A stretch of 64,000 nucleotides of DNA from the NCBI GenBank assembly GCA_949987565.1, contig OX465115.1, forward strand, positions 7,900,566 to 7,964,565, read 5' to 3'. The position numbers and the translations under genes are program-made. Source of the DNA: Luidia sarsii. Its lineage: Eukaryota > Echinodermata > Asteroidea > Paxillosida > Luidiidae. The notes under the pieces are model-generated. The model had not been told where the DNA came from. It did not search any database and saw only the letters and a list, made by a program, of their open reading frames with translations. Within the stretch, counting starts at the first letter, position 1. Every line of letters starts with the position of its first letter. Of the stretch, positions 11,940 through 22,975 are shown in pieces.

Positions 11940-13585
11940 GAGCCATCTTGGGTGGATTTTGTGTGCTGCACCCTAAAAGGGGGCTAAACTTTAGAGTTGG
12001 GTCACAAAATTGGGCTTAAAATGTGGCAGAGATGGTACTGATGCAACATGTGAAAAGAAAATTGAAAAAAAGTATTGCGTTTGTCCAAAATGATTGAAAA
12101 TGTGATGGGTGGGGGCCATGCCTTTGTGCACAGTCTGGCATGAGAAACCACTGCCTGACAATGTGTACACTATAGGGACAAGTCGTAAGTTTCATCCAAA
12201 TTCCCCCTTAATTAGTTGTTCATGTGTCATAATTTTTCTTTTACAGTAATCGCGACATTACAAAATGTGTAAATTAATCAACAGGAGGGGGCATAGAGTG
12301 TCAAAGAGGTGTCAAAATACAGGGGGCGGGGGGGGAGGTTATACTTCCTCACATTATCAATTACCACACATTAATTTATTGAGTCTTATTTTGCAATTGT
12401 CTTGGGTAAGGGAAATACATGGGTCATCTTCACAACACTTTCTGACTCAAACTGACCACCCTGCCCCTTAAAGTGGTAAAGGGGGGTCGGGGGTGGGCGG
12501 AGCTTGTTGGCTGCCATCACTGTAAGTTGACTTCTGGTTGATGTGGCATGACCTCTGGGCTCTTTCAACAGGTGGATGGTATTGCTGAGTCCCCTTGGGT
12601 TGCCAGAGAGATGTTGGGGAGGGGTTGATGTTGGGTATTTTTGAAATTACATCCCACAGCCCTTAAAATATACCTTCTAATTGCCCAAATTAGGGCAGGG
12701 ATGCTTCCTGGCTGCGCGAGTGGGCCCGTTACTTGAAAACAAGCATTTCCAACTTGTTATTATTATAATTAAATTTGCACATAATGACAAAAATACTTCA
12801 AAAGGGGATAGTGTTCTTGCTACATGATCAGAATTACTTTATGAACCTGAATATACCACTCATTGCATCAATTGCCTAATTATGGACAGAGGTTGATGAG
12901 CATTTACAAGATGCGAAAGTCTTAGGACAAAACGACACAACCATTTGGCACCTGATGAAGGAGGCACGCCCTGTTCAAATCAACACCGAGACATGCCAGC
13001 TAGGCTGATACACTGGCAATTACATCCAATGAATCTTACAAATGAATTAGGTGTATTGTGTTATGATGCAGTACAAACTGCATAGGAGGACTGCAGGAGT
13101 GTGATGCTGCTTCGCTTCGCTCACAAGATGAAGAGATGACTCTGGTTGACGAGATCCACCGTATGACTGTGAATTCTGTAGCCGAAACATCTGGACATGC
13201 AGACACAGCCAGTTAGTGGACCCGATCAACACAGAGCAAGTTATTGACTTGTTGACACAGAGCTTAGTGGAACTTTGTTCTAAAAAGCTGCACTTGAACA
13301 TCAGCAGACCCACCCTCGACGTGGTGGCACACACCGAGTCCAAGAACCGGCTTAGGAGTGTAGACTTGGCCGTCTCAGACACACTGTCATGTGACGAGTA
13401 CAGTACATTGTGAGAGCAAGATATGAGACTAATTAGGCATATCAGTGATAACGCTGTTCACGATAAATGTCTGTGCAGGTTGGTCTTTAATTAAATGGTT
13501 CTACCCACACCTTGTCAACAAAAGGGGGCAACAAATTTGCAGATATATCACCACGAGTAACACTTGAAAATCGGCATGGCAGAAA
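11940..13585. other. intergenic DNA, no gene recognised
   Basis: Includes a G-run (GGGGGCGGGGGGGGAGG near 12,320) and overlapping short frames at 13,047-13,413 on both strands without domain signatures. I see no transposon termini. Confidence 0.4.
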
Positions 13586-13589
13586 AAAG

Positions 13590-13822
13590 AAAGACAATCT
13601 AGGATTAGGGATGGGTATGTGATTTTAGGGGTTGGGTCCGGATTAGGGTTAGGGTGAGGATTGGGGTAAGGGTTAGAGTCAGGGCAACGGATAGGGCCAG
13701 TTAGGGTTAGGTCTATAGGTTAGGGTTAGGGTTAGGGGTAGGGGAAGGGGTAGGGTTCGGGTTAGGCTTAGGGTTAGGCTCAGGGTTAGGGTTGGGGTTA
13801 GGGCTGGGATTAGGGTTTGCTT
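13590..13822 (+). repeat. degenerate TTAGGG interstitial telomere-like tract
   Basis: About 230 bases dominated by TTAGGG and one-step variants (TTGGGG, TAGGGG, TTAGGC, TTCGGG). The most regular blocks are near 13,718-13,735 and 13,760-13,805. TTAGGG is the metazoan telomere unit, so this is an interstitial telomeric sequence or a GGGTTA-type microsatellite. The G-rich strand is plus. Confidence 0.85.
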
Positions 13823-14297
13823 AAACTGCAGGTAGCAGGATTAAAAACACTCTCACATACCACGTACTGGATATAGCTCTGATATTCAATATATGCCCCT
13901 GACTGCATTTCTTCCCGGAATTGCTTGCTTTTTTGTGACACGAGAGAAATGGTCCATATCCACAGAAGTTAATTGTGGCATAGGAGACTCACAATATTCG
14001 AGGGGTAGTACTTCCTCTTTGTGTGACGTGAACCGTTTTATAAATACGCGATGTTGGGCCGGTATTGCTGCTTCACGAGCAAACATTCGTCAGACCGTAT
14101 CCATCACCGTCGTACGTATACGTATCCATGCCAAACACTGCCAGTCAATTCCTTTTTTATTTCTCGGTTTTGTTTTTGTTTTGACTCCTCTAAGTGAGGC
14201 TCTGTCCTTACTTTGACTCCACGGATCGTTTGTAAACAATCCTGCCATTTTTAAATCACCCTCCAAAATGGCCGCCGGGCGCCACCATCCTTCCTAT
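13823..14297. other. intergenic DNA, no feature recognised
   Basis: Two short overlapping frames on opposite strands (13,886-14,086 minus; 13,893-14,216 plus) have no recognisable domain. The stretch ends at GGCGCCACCATCCTTCCTAT, just before the second copy of module B. Confidence 0.4.
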
Positions 14298-14668
14298 AGG
14301 GTGCAGAACACTAAATAGAGCTCCCATTGAACACTGTACAAAAACACTCACTTTCAAAGTCAATTATCCCATGCCCAAAAGTCTCTCAGTTCTTGTAACT
14401 ATACTTAAAATTGTAGTTTGGACCTTCATCTCTCAGATTCTTTTCAATTTTAGTGCTTTTAGCCGATTAGATTTTTTGCTAATTACCCCAAGAAAAAAAC
14501 ACCCCTAAAATGTGTATGGTCCAAATATGGTCCAAATTACATACCAAATTGAAGAGTGAACCCCCGGGTTGTCTTAAGCTTCACTTGTTCTACAATGTAT
14601 CACTTAATTAGCCTCCAAAGACCCCTTATTAAAAAAAAGTTGTGGGTACACACTTTATGATAATCAGC
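14298..14668 (+). repeat. dispersed repeat module B (short copy)
   Basis: Same start (GTGCAGAACACTAAATAGAG) and end as the copy at 11,495-11,935, but lacking an internal segment around CGTCCAAGCCGAATTTCAGC. It continues directly into module C at GACTTGTTCGGGTGTCATCC. Confidence 0.75.
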
Positions 14669-15280
14669 TCGACTTGTTCGGGTGTCATCCGTCACACACA
14701 GAATATAGTCCGCGTTAGTGGTGGGATAATAAGTCACACAGTAAATTGCTTTAATTTTGATTTCATAATATTATTAGGAATTTGTAGTCACGGACTGTTC
14801 CTGTAATAAAAGAGCGTAAGGGGCTTGGCGAATGCGAGTCGATGATATTTTTTTATTTGACGAATAAACATGGGGCGGATTGATTCGAAAACAACGGGTA
14901 GGGTGACCGGTTGGTGGATTTCTCGGAAAGATGTAACGCTGTAAGCCGAGGCCATGGTCTGCAAAGTGCGGCAACTCGTGTGCTGCAGTCCAAGCCTTAT
15001 TTCTGCAAGGGTTTTCTGGACGCATCCGTACCGTGTACTTCCGCAGAAAAATAGGGCTCCATTGCAAGTCCCACATGTCCCAAATTACACGCCAAATCGA
15101 ATATTGAAATCCCGGGTTGTCTCAAGCTTGTTAAATCTACGAATAAAAAGGGGACCCAAGTACATGTGTCTAGGCAGCGGGCTGTAAAGAATTTGCAATG
15201 TGTCCAATTTCCGGACATTGCAAATGTGAAAAATAACTTCCTGATCAAGAAGTTTGTAATAGTTTCAGACATTCCGTGAA
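14668..15280 (+). repeat. dispersed repeat modules C and D with spacer
   Basis: Module C (GACTTGTTCGGGTGTCATCC ... TAGTCACGGACTGTTCCTG, 14,668-14,803) and module D (AATTTGCAATGTGTCCAATT ... GAAGTTTGTAATAGT, 15,187-15,262) recur fused together at 23,380-23,618. Here they are separated by ~370 bases absent from the other copy. D contains a small inverted repeat (TGTCCAATTTCCGGACA). Confidence 0.7.
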
Positions 15281-15560
15281 ATTTGAGACCTCGAAAATCT
15301 GCCGTTTTCGAGAAAAGAGGACATCTCTTGAATTTTCGAAGATCGTCCCGTTGAGTTCCTATCGGCAAACACCGCCCTCTATATCTCTGAAAAAGGGTAG
15401 CTTTTAATTTCGTTCCCACACTTGTACTGATGACATGGTAGACGGGTTGAGCCGAAACTCATGCATCCATTTTCAACAGGAACAATAAAATAATGAAAAG
15501 CTTGTGCATGAGACAAAAAGTTATGCGGTGTCAGACCAAGCTTTCAGACCTCCCAGGGGC

Positions 15561-15818
15561 TGTAAAGTTCAATAAGGAGGCTTCATGATACAAGCATGTA
15601 CATGTCTTCAGTGTGTCTCTTTATTACAACTGGTTTACTTCTGGGGCTCGCCTAATACCTCCTTGGCTCAACCAAGGAGGGAGTAGGGTGCAGGGTGGGT
15701 CTTACATAAACAAGATACCAGGATGTTATCTGATCTTGCAGGAATGTGAGAACTGCAAGTCAGACCTCCAGCTTGGCTACTGCTAGCTGGACATAACACA
15801 ATCAGCAGGCTCATTACA
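15561..15818 (-). mobile_element. solo 3' LTR of a Gypsy-type element
   Basis: Read on the minus strand, the segment begins TGTAATGAGCCTGCTG and ends GAACTTTACA, giving TG...CA ends with a 5-base inverted TGTAA/TTACA. It is preceded by a purine run (AAATGGGGGAGA, plus-strand 15,819-15,830 reversed) in the right place for a polypurine tract. It lies downstream of the integrase at 16,210-16,878 in the same orientation, so it is best read as the 3' LTR, about 258 bp. No matching 5' LTR is present. Confidence 0.65.
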
Positions 15819-16209
15819 TCTCCCCCATTTAGATCCATCTCAACTAAGTCTCTGATTCATACAGTATAACACAAGGAAGGAATTAACGTGTGATATTAGC
15901 CCACCATGTACATGTAATGTGTTTACAATGCATCATAGCAGACCGAGATAGATACACTAGTCAAATACATGCATGTATGATGCAGTCATATTCCTTTTTT
16001 ACTACAATTTTCCATTCAGGCTATATGTTGCTTTCAGTTTCAGGCCAAGTGGTTAAAACTTCACGGAATTGCTACATAGTATTCTGGTGGCTTAACAACA
16101 CGTCCCGACCGTGTTTTCACCACATTGGGAACCGAGTCTTGTCTACCCTTACTGTGATCAATATCTATAATGTTAGGTGTTTCGTCAGTTTCATCCGATT
16201 GATCGAGAT

Positions 16210-16878
16210 TCACCCTCTGATGACATCCACCATGTGTTTTTGCAAGATCTCGCCTATTTCTACGGTATACCCTCCGGAGGCATGCAGTTTGAACAATATA
16301 TGAGCGAGGGTCTTGTGTTCTTTTTTTTCCGTTGCTGGTTTCCAGCCTTCTTTGTCTCTCATTACGACTGGATCATCTTCCACCATCAGAGGTAGTGATT
16401 TAGATTCGCGATCATAATATTTCTTTTGTCGAGCTTGATTTTGCTTCAGCTTTTCAGGCACCGAGGAAATTGTGCGTGGCTTAAGAAGTTTTGCGGATGT
16501 TGGGAAGCGCGTCTTTGTGCGTCGTCCCAAGTACAGCTGGGCCGGCGATGGCAGGTTGTCACGGGGCGTGTTACGATAATCAAGTATCACTAAGTGTGGA
16601 TCTGTTTCATCCATTTTGGCCTTTTTAATCAGATTCTTCATGGTTTGCACTGCTTTTTCTTTTTGATTTGATTGCGGATAATGGGAAGATGATGTTGTAT
16701 GTTTTATTCGATAATCTCTCATGAATTGTCTAAATTCAAAGGACGTGTATTGAGGCCCGTTCTCCGAAACTATCTCGTCCGGAATTCCATACCGAGCAAA
16801 CTGTTCCTTACAATATGTAACGATTGCAGCAGATTTTGTGGTCGACAATTTCTTAACTTCAATGAAATTTGGCGCCAT
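16210..16878 (-). pseudogene. retrotransposon integrase core and C-terminus (Gypsy/Metaviridae-like), 5'-truncated
   Basis: A 222-codon open frame holds the second half of a retroviral-type integrase domain: NFIEVKKLSTTKSAAIVTYC, ARYGIPDEIVSENGPQYTS, SSSHYPQSNQKEKAVQTMKN and YRNTPRDNLPSPAQLYLGRR, followed by the linker and chromatin-side tail. In most Gypsy integrases the second catalytic residue lies in SDNGPQF; here it reads SENGPQY. The catalytic Glu motif is PQSNQKEKA rather than PQSNGQAE. The frame starts abruptly at NFIEV, and nothing upstream encodes RT, RNase H or the HHCC finger, so the element is truncated near 16,875. The 3' LTR lies 390 bases downstream. Confidence 0.88.
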
Positions 16879-16961
16879 GTGAGGGAGGAAACACAGCGGC
16901 CCCTAGACCTTGGCCGCCGAGTCGACCAAGCACGTGTCCCTGTACGAACTTCGCGAACCTG

Positions 16962-17095
16962 GGGTCGATTTCACGAAACTCTTCCTAACTTAAGACCGAT
17001 CCTAGGATTTAGGAAGAGTCCTAGCTCTAGGATCGGTCTTACTTAAGATCGATCCTAAGTTCGATTTCACGAAACACGTCTTAAGCAAGACGCAT
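16962..17095 (+). repeat. Harbinger left TIR and subterminal repeats
   Basis: Outer TIR at 16,962-16,979, a hairpin-forming core (AAGACCGATCCTAGGATTTA then CTCTAGGATCGGTCTT), and a second TTCGATTTCACGAAACACG at about 17,060. The doubled motif is a plausible transposase or Myb-protein binding array. Confidence 0.85.
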
Positions 17096-17693
17096 CGGGA
17101 ATATAATAAAACCGCCTGAAAAATAGTGAACGAGGCTAAATTTGCATAAGCAACATGTTGCGACGACTATTTTATGTGTTCGAGATCGATTCTGCCGCGT
17201 TGCTGAAACTGCCGTCGGAGCTTCTCTGATTTCAAGATGGCTGATTGGCGAGCGGACGGGGACAACTTTTTGGCTCCAAACAATTTCGGTGAAAAGATGT
17301 CGTCTGCTAGCTCATTAACACGTAAGTGAATACGTATCGAGGGAAATTAATCCAGTGTAAACAGTATCAAATTACAATGCGTTGATGTGGTTCGCGCTGT
17401 CAATTTTGTGATGGAGTTGTAATCAGAATTTGTATACCGAAACCGGTTAATGAGGATTTTGATCGTACGGATTGTTTATGTACTAGTACTAGTAGTATAA
17501 TGTAGAGTGTGGAGCTGGGTGGAAGTGGAACTTAGTGATTATTTAAAGATCCACTATTAGTATTACACTGACTAAGGCACTAGCGTAAGGTTAACGGTAG
17601 ACTTAGTAACGTCAGACAGAGGCTACTGCTGCTAACAAGTAACAGTAACAATACAGTAGACCAATTCAGACATTACACACATTGGTCTGAAAA

Positions 17694-19154
17694 ATGGAGG
17701 TAGGCCTAGGCCTGCCAAACAGGAAGAAACAAGACAAGGACAGAGGAACCAACTGGTCTTCGGAAGAAGTTGGCATTCTGTCGCAGTTTGTCAGAATGCA
17801 CACACACAAGTTAATGGGAACAAGCTGCAAGGCCAGTGTGAGTGTAGAAAAAACCAAGGCACACTACTGGAAATTGGCCAGTAGTATCCTGGTAGAAAAT
17901 GGCTGCCCATTAAGACCTTGGAAGAGGATAAGGAAGAAGTGGCAGAGTCTCGCAAGCCAGGCAAGGGCCTACCACCGTGAATGCAACAGAACAGGTGAGC
18001 TTGTTTTTAATATAACATTTACACTTAACAATAACAGTTAACGTTAGCGTTCTCAAACAAATGCAATGGCAAAAACAATTTTTTCCCCGTAATTTCAGTA
18101 ATTACAGATTGCTTTATTTGATTTTGCAATTTTTATAATCGAGGTACAAAGCCAGTAACATTTATTTTTGAAATAAAATAAAAATGAAGTAAATAAATAC
18201 ATGTACACTCGTTATTTTTTCTGTATTTCTTCTGTAAGTCTGAGTCACTCAACCAGGAACATATTTGGAGACACACTCTTTGTCAGCTAGTATACTACGG
18301 TATGTACTTGAGGGCTTTAATGCTGTTTTTAATTATTTTTTTTCAGGTGGAGGAGAGAGACCTAAAAGAAACGACACCTTAGAGAAGGTGCTGGATGCCC
18401 TTGCACCAGCTGCAAAAGACGGCATAGTGACACAGAGGGAAGGGGAATCTGTGCCCACAGCAGCTTCTACTACTTCAGGCTCACCTGAAAAGAATCTGGA
18501 AGAGCTGAATCCAGAAGAGCTGATGGACGCCCTTGCCAATGGTACTTTTTGAAACGTTGCACTGTCCTGTCTTCTGATGATTTGACCAAAACTATTTGAA
18601 ATTTTGATTGAAATTTCAAGTTGCTATTTTTGAAAATTACAAAAAGTTATAAACTTTCATTTGTCTTGGTTCAAAATAGTTTTCAGTCAAATTGGCAAGA
18701 GATTGGACATAACATAAATACACTTATTATCAGCCTAGGAAAATGCCTGTGTCCCCCCCCCCCCCCCCCCCGAAAACAAAAATCAAAAAAATACTTTCTT
18801 TGTAAAATGCATGGAATCAATTAGTTCTATGATGGTAAATGATCAATGATACAGATAATAAAGGTAGTTTTGCTTTTTATTTGTCTCATTTAAGCAATAG
18901 ATGTCGAAGATGACCCATCTGATGAGGGAGAGGGGTCTGGAGACATCCAGAGGGGTCTGGAGACATCTGCACCAGGCAATTGCAAGCCAGTGAAGCCACC
19001 TACTGTAATGCAGCTGGAAACAGAAAGGCTGGCTTTGGATAAGGAACACTTGGAAGTTTTTCGACAGATTTCTGTGTCCTTACAAGAAATAAGTCACAAC
19101 TTCCAAGTGTTCCTTACATGTGTTCTAAATAATCGAACAGAAAGTGAAGCGTAG
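17694..19154 (+). CDS. Harbinger-encoded Myb/SANT-like DNA-binding protein (~252 aa, 3 exons)
   Basis: Exons 17,694-17,994, 18,347-18,541 and 18,895-19,154 join in frame (phases 1 and 1; donors GTGAGC and GTACTT, acceptors TTTCAG and TTTAAG). Residues about 20-95 form a trihelix/Myb-SANT-like domain: NWSSEEVGILSQFVRMHTHK, then KTKAHYWKLASSILVENGCP and WKRIRKKWQSLASQARAYHR, with regularly spaced tryptophans. The middle is Ser/Glu-rich, and the C-terminus (TERLALDKEHLEVFRQISVS) looks like a coiled helix that could contact the transposase. In Harbingers such a partner helps nuclear import and binding of the transposase to the ends (family knowledge). The stop codon lies inside a 25-base palindrome. 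Confidence 0.87.
18752..18771 (+). repeat. poly-C run in Harbinger intron
   Basis: An uninterrupted run of about 20 C residues lies between exons 2 and 3 of the Myb-like gene. This length is prone to slippage in replication and sequencing. Confidence 0.85.
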
Positions 19155-19478
19155 AATCTACGCTTCACTTTCTGTTTACAGAACACTTCACACTAACTGC
19201 CAAAACTGATGATTTTGCCCTCGGACAAATGTTCTGAATATCATTAAATACCTTGGACCGTTAGTAGATTTATGTTTGTCAAAATCGAAACATGTGTCCT
19301 CATTTGTTCTCACACAGTTTTTCCCTAATTAGTACACCTCACATGTTTCGGTTTTGACAAACATAAATCTACAAACGGTCCAAGGTATTTACTGATATTC
19401 AGAACATTTGTCCGAGGGCAAAATCATCAGTTTGGGCAATTTGTGTGAAGTGTGCTGTAAACAGAAAGAGAAACGTAG
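19144..19478. repeat. large foldback between the two Harbinger genes
   Basis: Two ~130-base arms (about 19,168-19,294 and 19,340-19,470) are near-perfect reverse complements. Examples: GATTTTGCCCTCGGACAAAT against ATTTGTCCGAGGGCAAAATC, and GATTTATGTTTGTCAAAATC against GGTTTTGACAAACATAAATC. The loop is ~45 bases. On its left edge sits a separate perfect palindrome (GTGAAGCGTAGA/TCTACGCTTCAC, 19,144-19,168) that contains the stop codon of the Myb-like gene. It could be a nested MITE or a structural element of the transposon. Confidence 0.9.
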
Positions 19479-19639
19479 ATGATAATAACCAGGTAGGTGA
19501 CTGGCCGCTGTTTATGGATCAAGTCAGAGACGAGGTCCATTAACAACGGCCAGCCACCAACCACAGTTATTACCACGCAGTGAAGACCGGGTCCTCACAC
19601 TGTTATTCCCATTGACCCTAACCTGCTAGTACTGTTTAC

Positions 19640-19865
19640 TTGGAACCCTCCTCAATCCTTCACAATCCTCCTTAATCCTCCAGTATAAATTTAACAACCT
19701 CCCTCAATCCTCCACAATCCTCCAAAATCTCATTGTAACATGCTTCCTCAATCTCCCAGTGTAAATTTAACAACCTTGCTCAATCCTCCACAATCCTCCA
19801 ACTGGAAATGTTCTTACTTGCCTCAATCCTCCACACAACCCGGAGGATTATGGAGGATTGAGGAA
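19640..19865. repeat. minisatellite CTCAATCCTCCACAATCCTCC
   Basis: Imperfect copies of AATCCTCC and CTCAATCCTCCACAATCC, interleaved with AGTATAAATTTAACAACCT, between the foldback and the transposase 3' end. The block ends with an inverted copy (GGAGGATTATGGAGGATTGA). Confidence 0.75.
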
Positions 19866-19925
19866 GGTCAGAGTTTTAATAAACACCTTTTGGACAAAAT
19901 CTAAATTGTAAATTTTTTATTGGTT

Positions 19926-22743
19926 TCAATTGAAATATCTATTTATTATTCTTTCCCTTTGAAGTGTGCCATCTCTTAGAGGTCCTTCATAAGTTGCTGC
20001 CTCAAAGTGGTCTTCATCTTCTTCAACCTCTTCATCCAATTCTGGCTCCCCAAATTGTTTGGAGAGGTTGAAGAGCACGCAACAGGCCTTTATTATTTGG
20101 CATGCTTTGCGGGGGGCAACTCTCAATCCTAATGATAGGCAAGGGAATTTTTTTTTGAGCTGCCCAAACACCTGTTCGATGAGAACTCGTGTTCTTCGGT
20201 GACTCCTGCAATGATAGGGCAGTATAAAATATTAATTAAATTGTTTTGACATTAATGTTGTCTCTGTTTATCAAATCTGAGATTGATAAAATTGAAAATT
20301 GATAAAATGTGTCTAGTTGGCTAGTTAACGAAAATTTTCAATAAAAATAAATTTGAATTGATTGTTGATTATTGTCAATGTGTGCTGATTTACCGTGTAT
20401 ATGTATTCGATGCAAAATCCCCTATTAAAGATTAAATTAAAACGTCTTCTTGCAGCTGTACATGTATGTTCAGCCATTGTTGCCAAACATACCTGTATAT
20501 CAAATACTATTTTTGCAAACCATTACCTGTTATAGCGCCGTTCAGAGTTAGTGTGTGGTTCTTGGATGGGTGTCATCAACCATGGCCTAAGTGCGTAGCC
20601 CGTGTCTCCAATGAGAGTTCCCTGTAGTCTGATATTGTAGGAGGAAATACAGTTTTTACAAGAATCCCTTTAATTATGTCTTGTGAATCATAAATTGTGA
20701 TTTAGCACAGGTCCATGAATACCAGATTGAATGTACACTCAATTTGGTTTTAGACGTTGACTTCATGCTCAGCAGCTAGTTAGAAAGAAAAAAAAAGGTT
20801 CACCTGTTACGTATGACACTGGCAGAAACCTTAACTGTGGAGCCATGGGTTCTAAAAGTAGGTTTTAGTATTAATAAAAACTAAAAATAAACCACCATAT
20901 ACATTGTTGCAACTGATTGTCTATTTTGATAAAGATGCCACTTTACAAACCTTCCATCTTCAAACATTTCTCCAAGGAGGCTTCCGTGCAAAACCGCACT
21001 GTCATGGGTGCTTCCCGGCCATCTTGCAGCCAAGTTGGTGATGTTGAAGGAGGCATCACATGTGGCTTGCATATTGATACTGTGATACCCCTTTCTATTA
21101 ACATACAGGTACTCGTCTTCGCCAAGTGGAGCTCCATACAACCGGATATGGGTGCAGTCCAGTGCACCGACAACCCCAGGGAAACCAGCTATGGCAAAAA
21201 ACTCTTGCTTTGCCCTCATGACATCCTGTAACTGTGATGGAAATTTGATGACGTCATTTGACATTCTCGCTAGTGAGTTAGCAACCCGATGAACAATGCG
21301 GCACACTGATGGGACACTAACATCATGAAGATCCCCTTCAACCGTATAAAATGAACTGGTTGCAAAGAAACGTAGGGTGACGAGGAGCTGCATCAATGGA
21401 GAGATTGGATTGCTTCTCTGTAAGAAAAACAACAAAACAGGATAATCATGAAGTTGATTATTAAATCTTATTATTGAGTGGTTCCCGAAAAGACCATTGT
21501 TTCCAATAAGCAGTGGTCCTTTTACTCAAACTAACCGAGACTTGAGAGATTATTGCATCGTGCTTCTGCAAACTTAACAAGATGATTTGTTTGTGTTAAT
21601 TGTGCCAGCCCTGTAAAACAAGACTTAGTATTTGTTTACGTAATGTATAATTGCTTTCATATAAACTTCGCTTAAAATTTACCCCATCCTCTTTACTGAG
21701 CTCCATATGGTTCTTCCATAATTATGATGAATAAAAAGTTAACGTTTGTTAAACAAAGGTTCTGTTTATTATGTATTATTTCTGAAGTCTACCAAACATT
21801 ATGCCTGACTGTGTTTTGCTAGTCATTGTTATGCCCTACATCTTTCATGTACCCTTAATTTACACTAGGCCCTGTTGGGAAACTAGCATTAATTACCACA
21901 ACAATATAAATTATGGGGAACACCACTTTTCTGTTATCATCCCCTCATTTTTGCATGTTCTAGTTGTGTCAATCTATATTTATTAGCGCTCCATTTCTGA
22001 GATCATAAAGCTCGTGTCAATTTTAACAGTAAAATCCTGTTATCAGCTGCCACCATTTAAAAAAGAAATGATCAGTGGTTACGCACAATTCTTATTTACA
22101 CACTATCAACATAAGGTTACACACCAACTCGGTCCGAGACCAACTCAGTCCGAGACCATTTCGGTCCGAGACCAACTCGGTCCGAGACCAACTCGGTCCG
22201 AGACCATTTCGGTCCGAGACCATTTCGGTCCGAGACCAACTCGGTCCGAGACCAACTCGGTCCAGTCGGATCGCGGCCAACTCGGTCCGCGACCAATAGT
22301 TTTGTTGTACACATTTTCCCATAGGGACTGAGTTGATTACGTACCGAGTTGGTCTCGGACCGAGTTGAATGAGACCCCGACATAATGACTAGTGCCAGTG
22401 GTTGGCGCCAAACAAAAAATAAAATAATTATAAACAAAACGCTTGCGGGCGGTGTGCAGTCGATACTTTAACAACTCTTTATATTATACAGTACAAATTA
22501 TAATAGTGGTAATTAATTTACCCGTGTTTCATGCTGTATGTGGTCACCAACCCTGTCTGCAAGTTGCATGATCCCCTGCCTCGTGAACCTATATCTACGG
22601 AATATTTCATCGTCACGTAAACTATCCAAAGGATTCCGTCTGTCGCGAAAGAGACGTTCTCTTCGCAATGCCCGTCTTGCTTCGTAGTCGGCCAACAGTA
22701 GCAGCGCCATTGCATCGATCTCGCAACGTACAATACGTATCAC
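19926..22743 (-). CDS. Harbinger DDE transposase (HARBI1-like, 356 aa, 4 exons)
   Basis: Cut-and-paste nuclease of the element. Exons on the minus strand: 22,743-22,522; 21,417-20,951; 20,628-20,527; 20,205-19,926. All have GT-AG borders and phases 0, 2, 2; the joined length is 1,071 nt with one stop, and 356 aa matches the family norm. The N-terminus (DDEIFRRYRFTRQGIMQLAD) is the usual helical region. Catalytic residues are all present: Asp ~161 in GALDCTHIRL, Asp ~213 in WPGSTHDSAVL and Glu ~274 in LIEQVFGQLKKKFPCL. LIGDTGYALRPWLMTP is the conserved strand before the Glu. The C-terminus is acidic (ELDEEVEEDEDHFE). Intron 1 is 1.1 kb and contains a minisatellite. The start is chosen as the first Met before the conserved helix. 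Confidence 0.93.
22125..22375. repeat. 16-bp palindromic minisatellite GACCAACTCGGTCCGA
   Basis: About nine tandem copies of a 16-base unit alternating CCAACTCGGTCCGAGA and CCATTTCGGTCCGAGA, so each unit contains the palindrome CTCGGTCCGAG. A single inverted block (ACCGAGTTGGTCTCGGACCG) follows at 22,340. It lies in intron 1 of the Harbinger transposase. Confidence 0.9.
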
Positions 22744-22975
22744 GCACGTACGTACGCGTAGGCGATTATTTATAACACAAAATCAATTGCTAAGACGACC
22801 AACAGACCGATCTTAAGTTAGGAAGGGTTCTGCCCTGTTGTCAAGGTATTTAGGACGTGTTAAACCCTTCTTATCTTTGGTGAAATCGTTCTCAGGACGC
22901 GTCCTAACTTAGGACGAGTTACTCGTCCTAAGTCGAGTTAGGACGAGTCTTAACGTTTCGTGAAATCGACCCCTG

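Larger units (their letters stand above)
16962..22972. mobile_element. complete Harbinger (PIF/Harbinger) DNA transposon, 6.0 kb
   Basis: The two ends share an 18-base perfect TIR, GGGTCGATTTCACGAAAC, and are flanked by a 3-bp duplication CTG (16,959-16,961 and 22,973-22,975). This fits the 3-bp target duplication (CWG/TWA) of Harbingers. A second copy of the CGATTTCAC motif lies ~80-100 bases inside each end (near 17,062 and 22,880), with internal small inverted repeats (GACCGATCCTAG/CTAGGATCGGTC). The element carries both standard genes, a Myb/SANT-like DNA-binding protein on plus and a DDE transposase on minus. Both are open across consistent splice junctions, so it may be recently active. 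It inserted next to the truncated Gypsy fragment. Confidence 0.93.
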
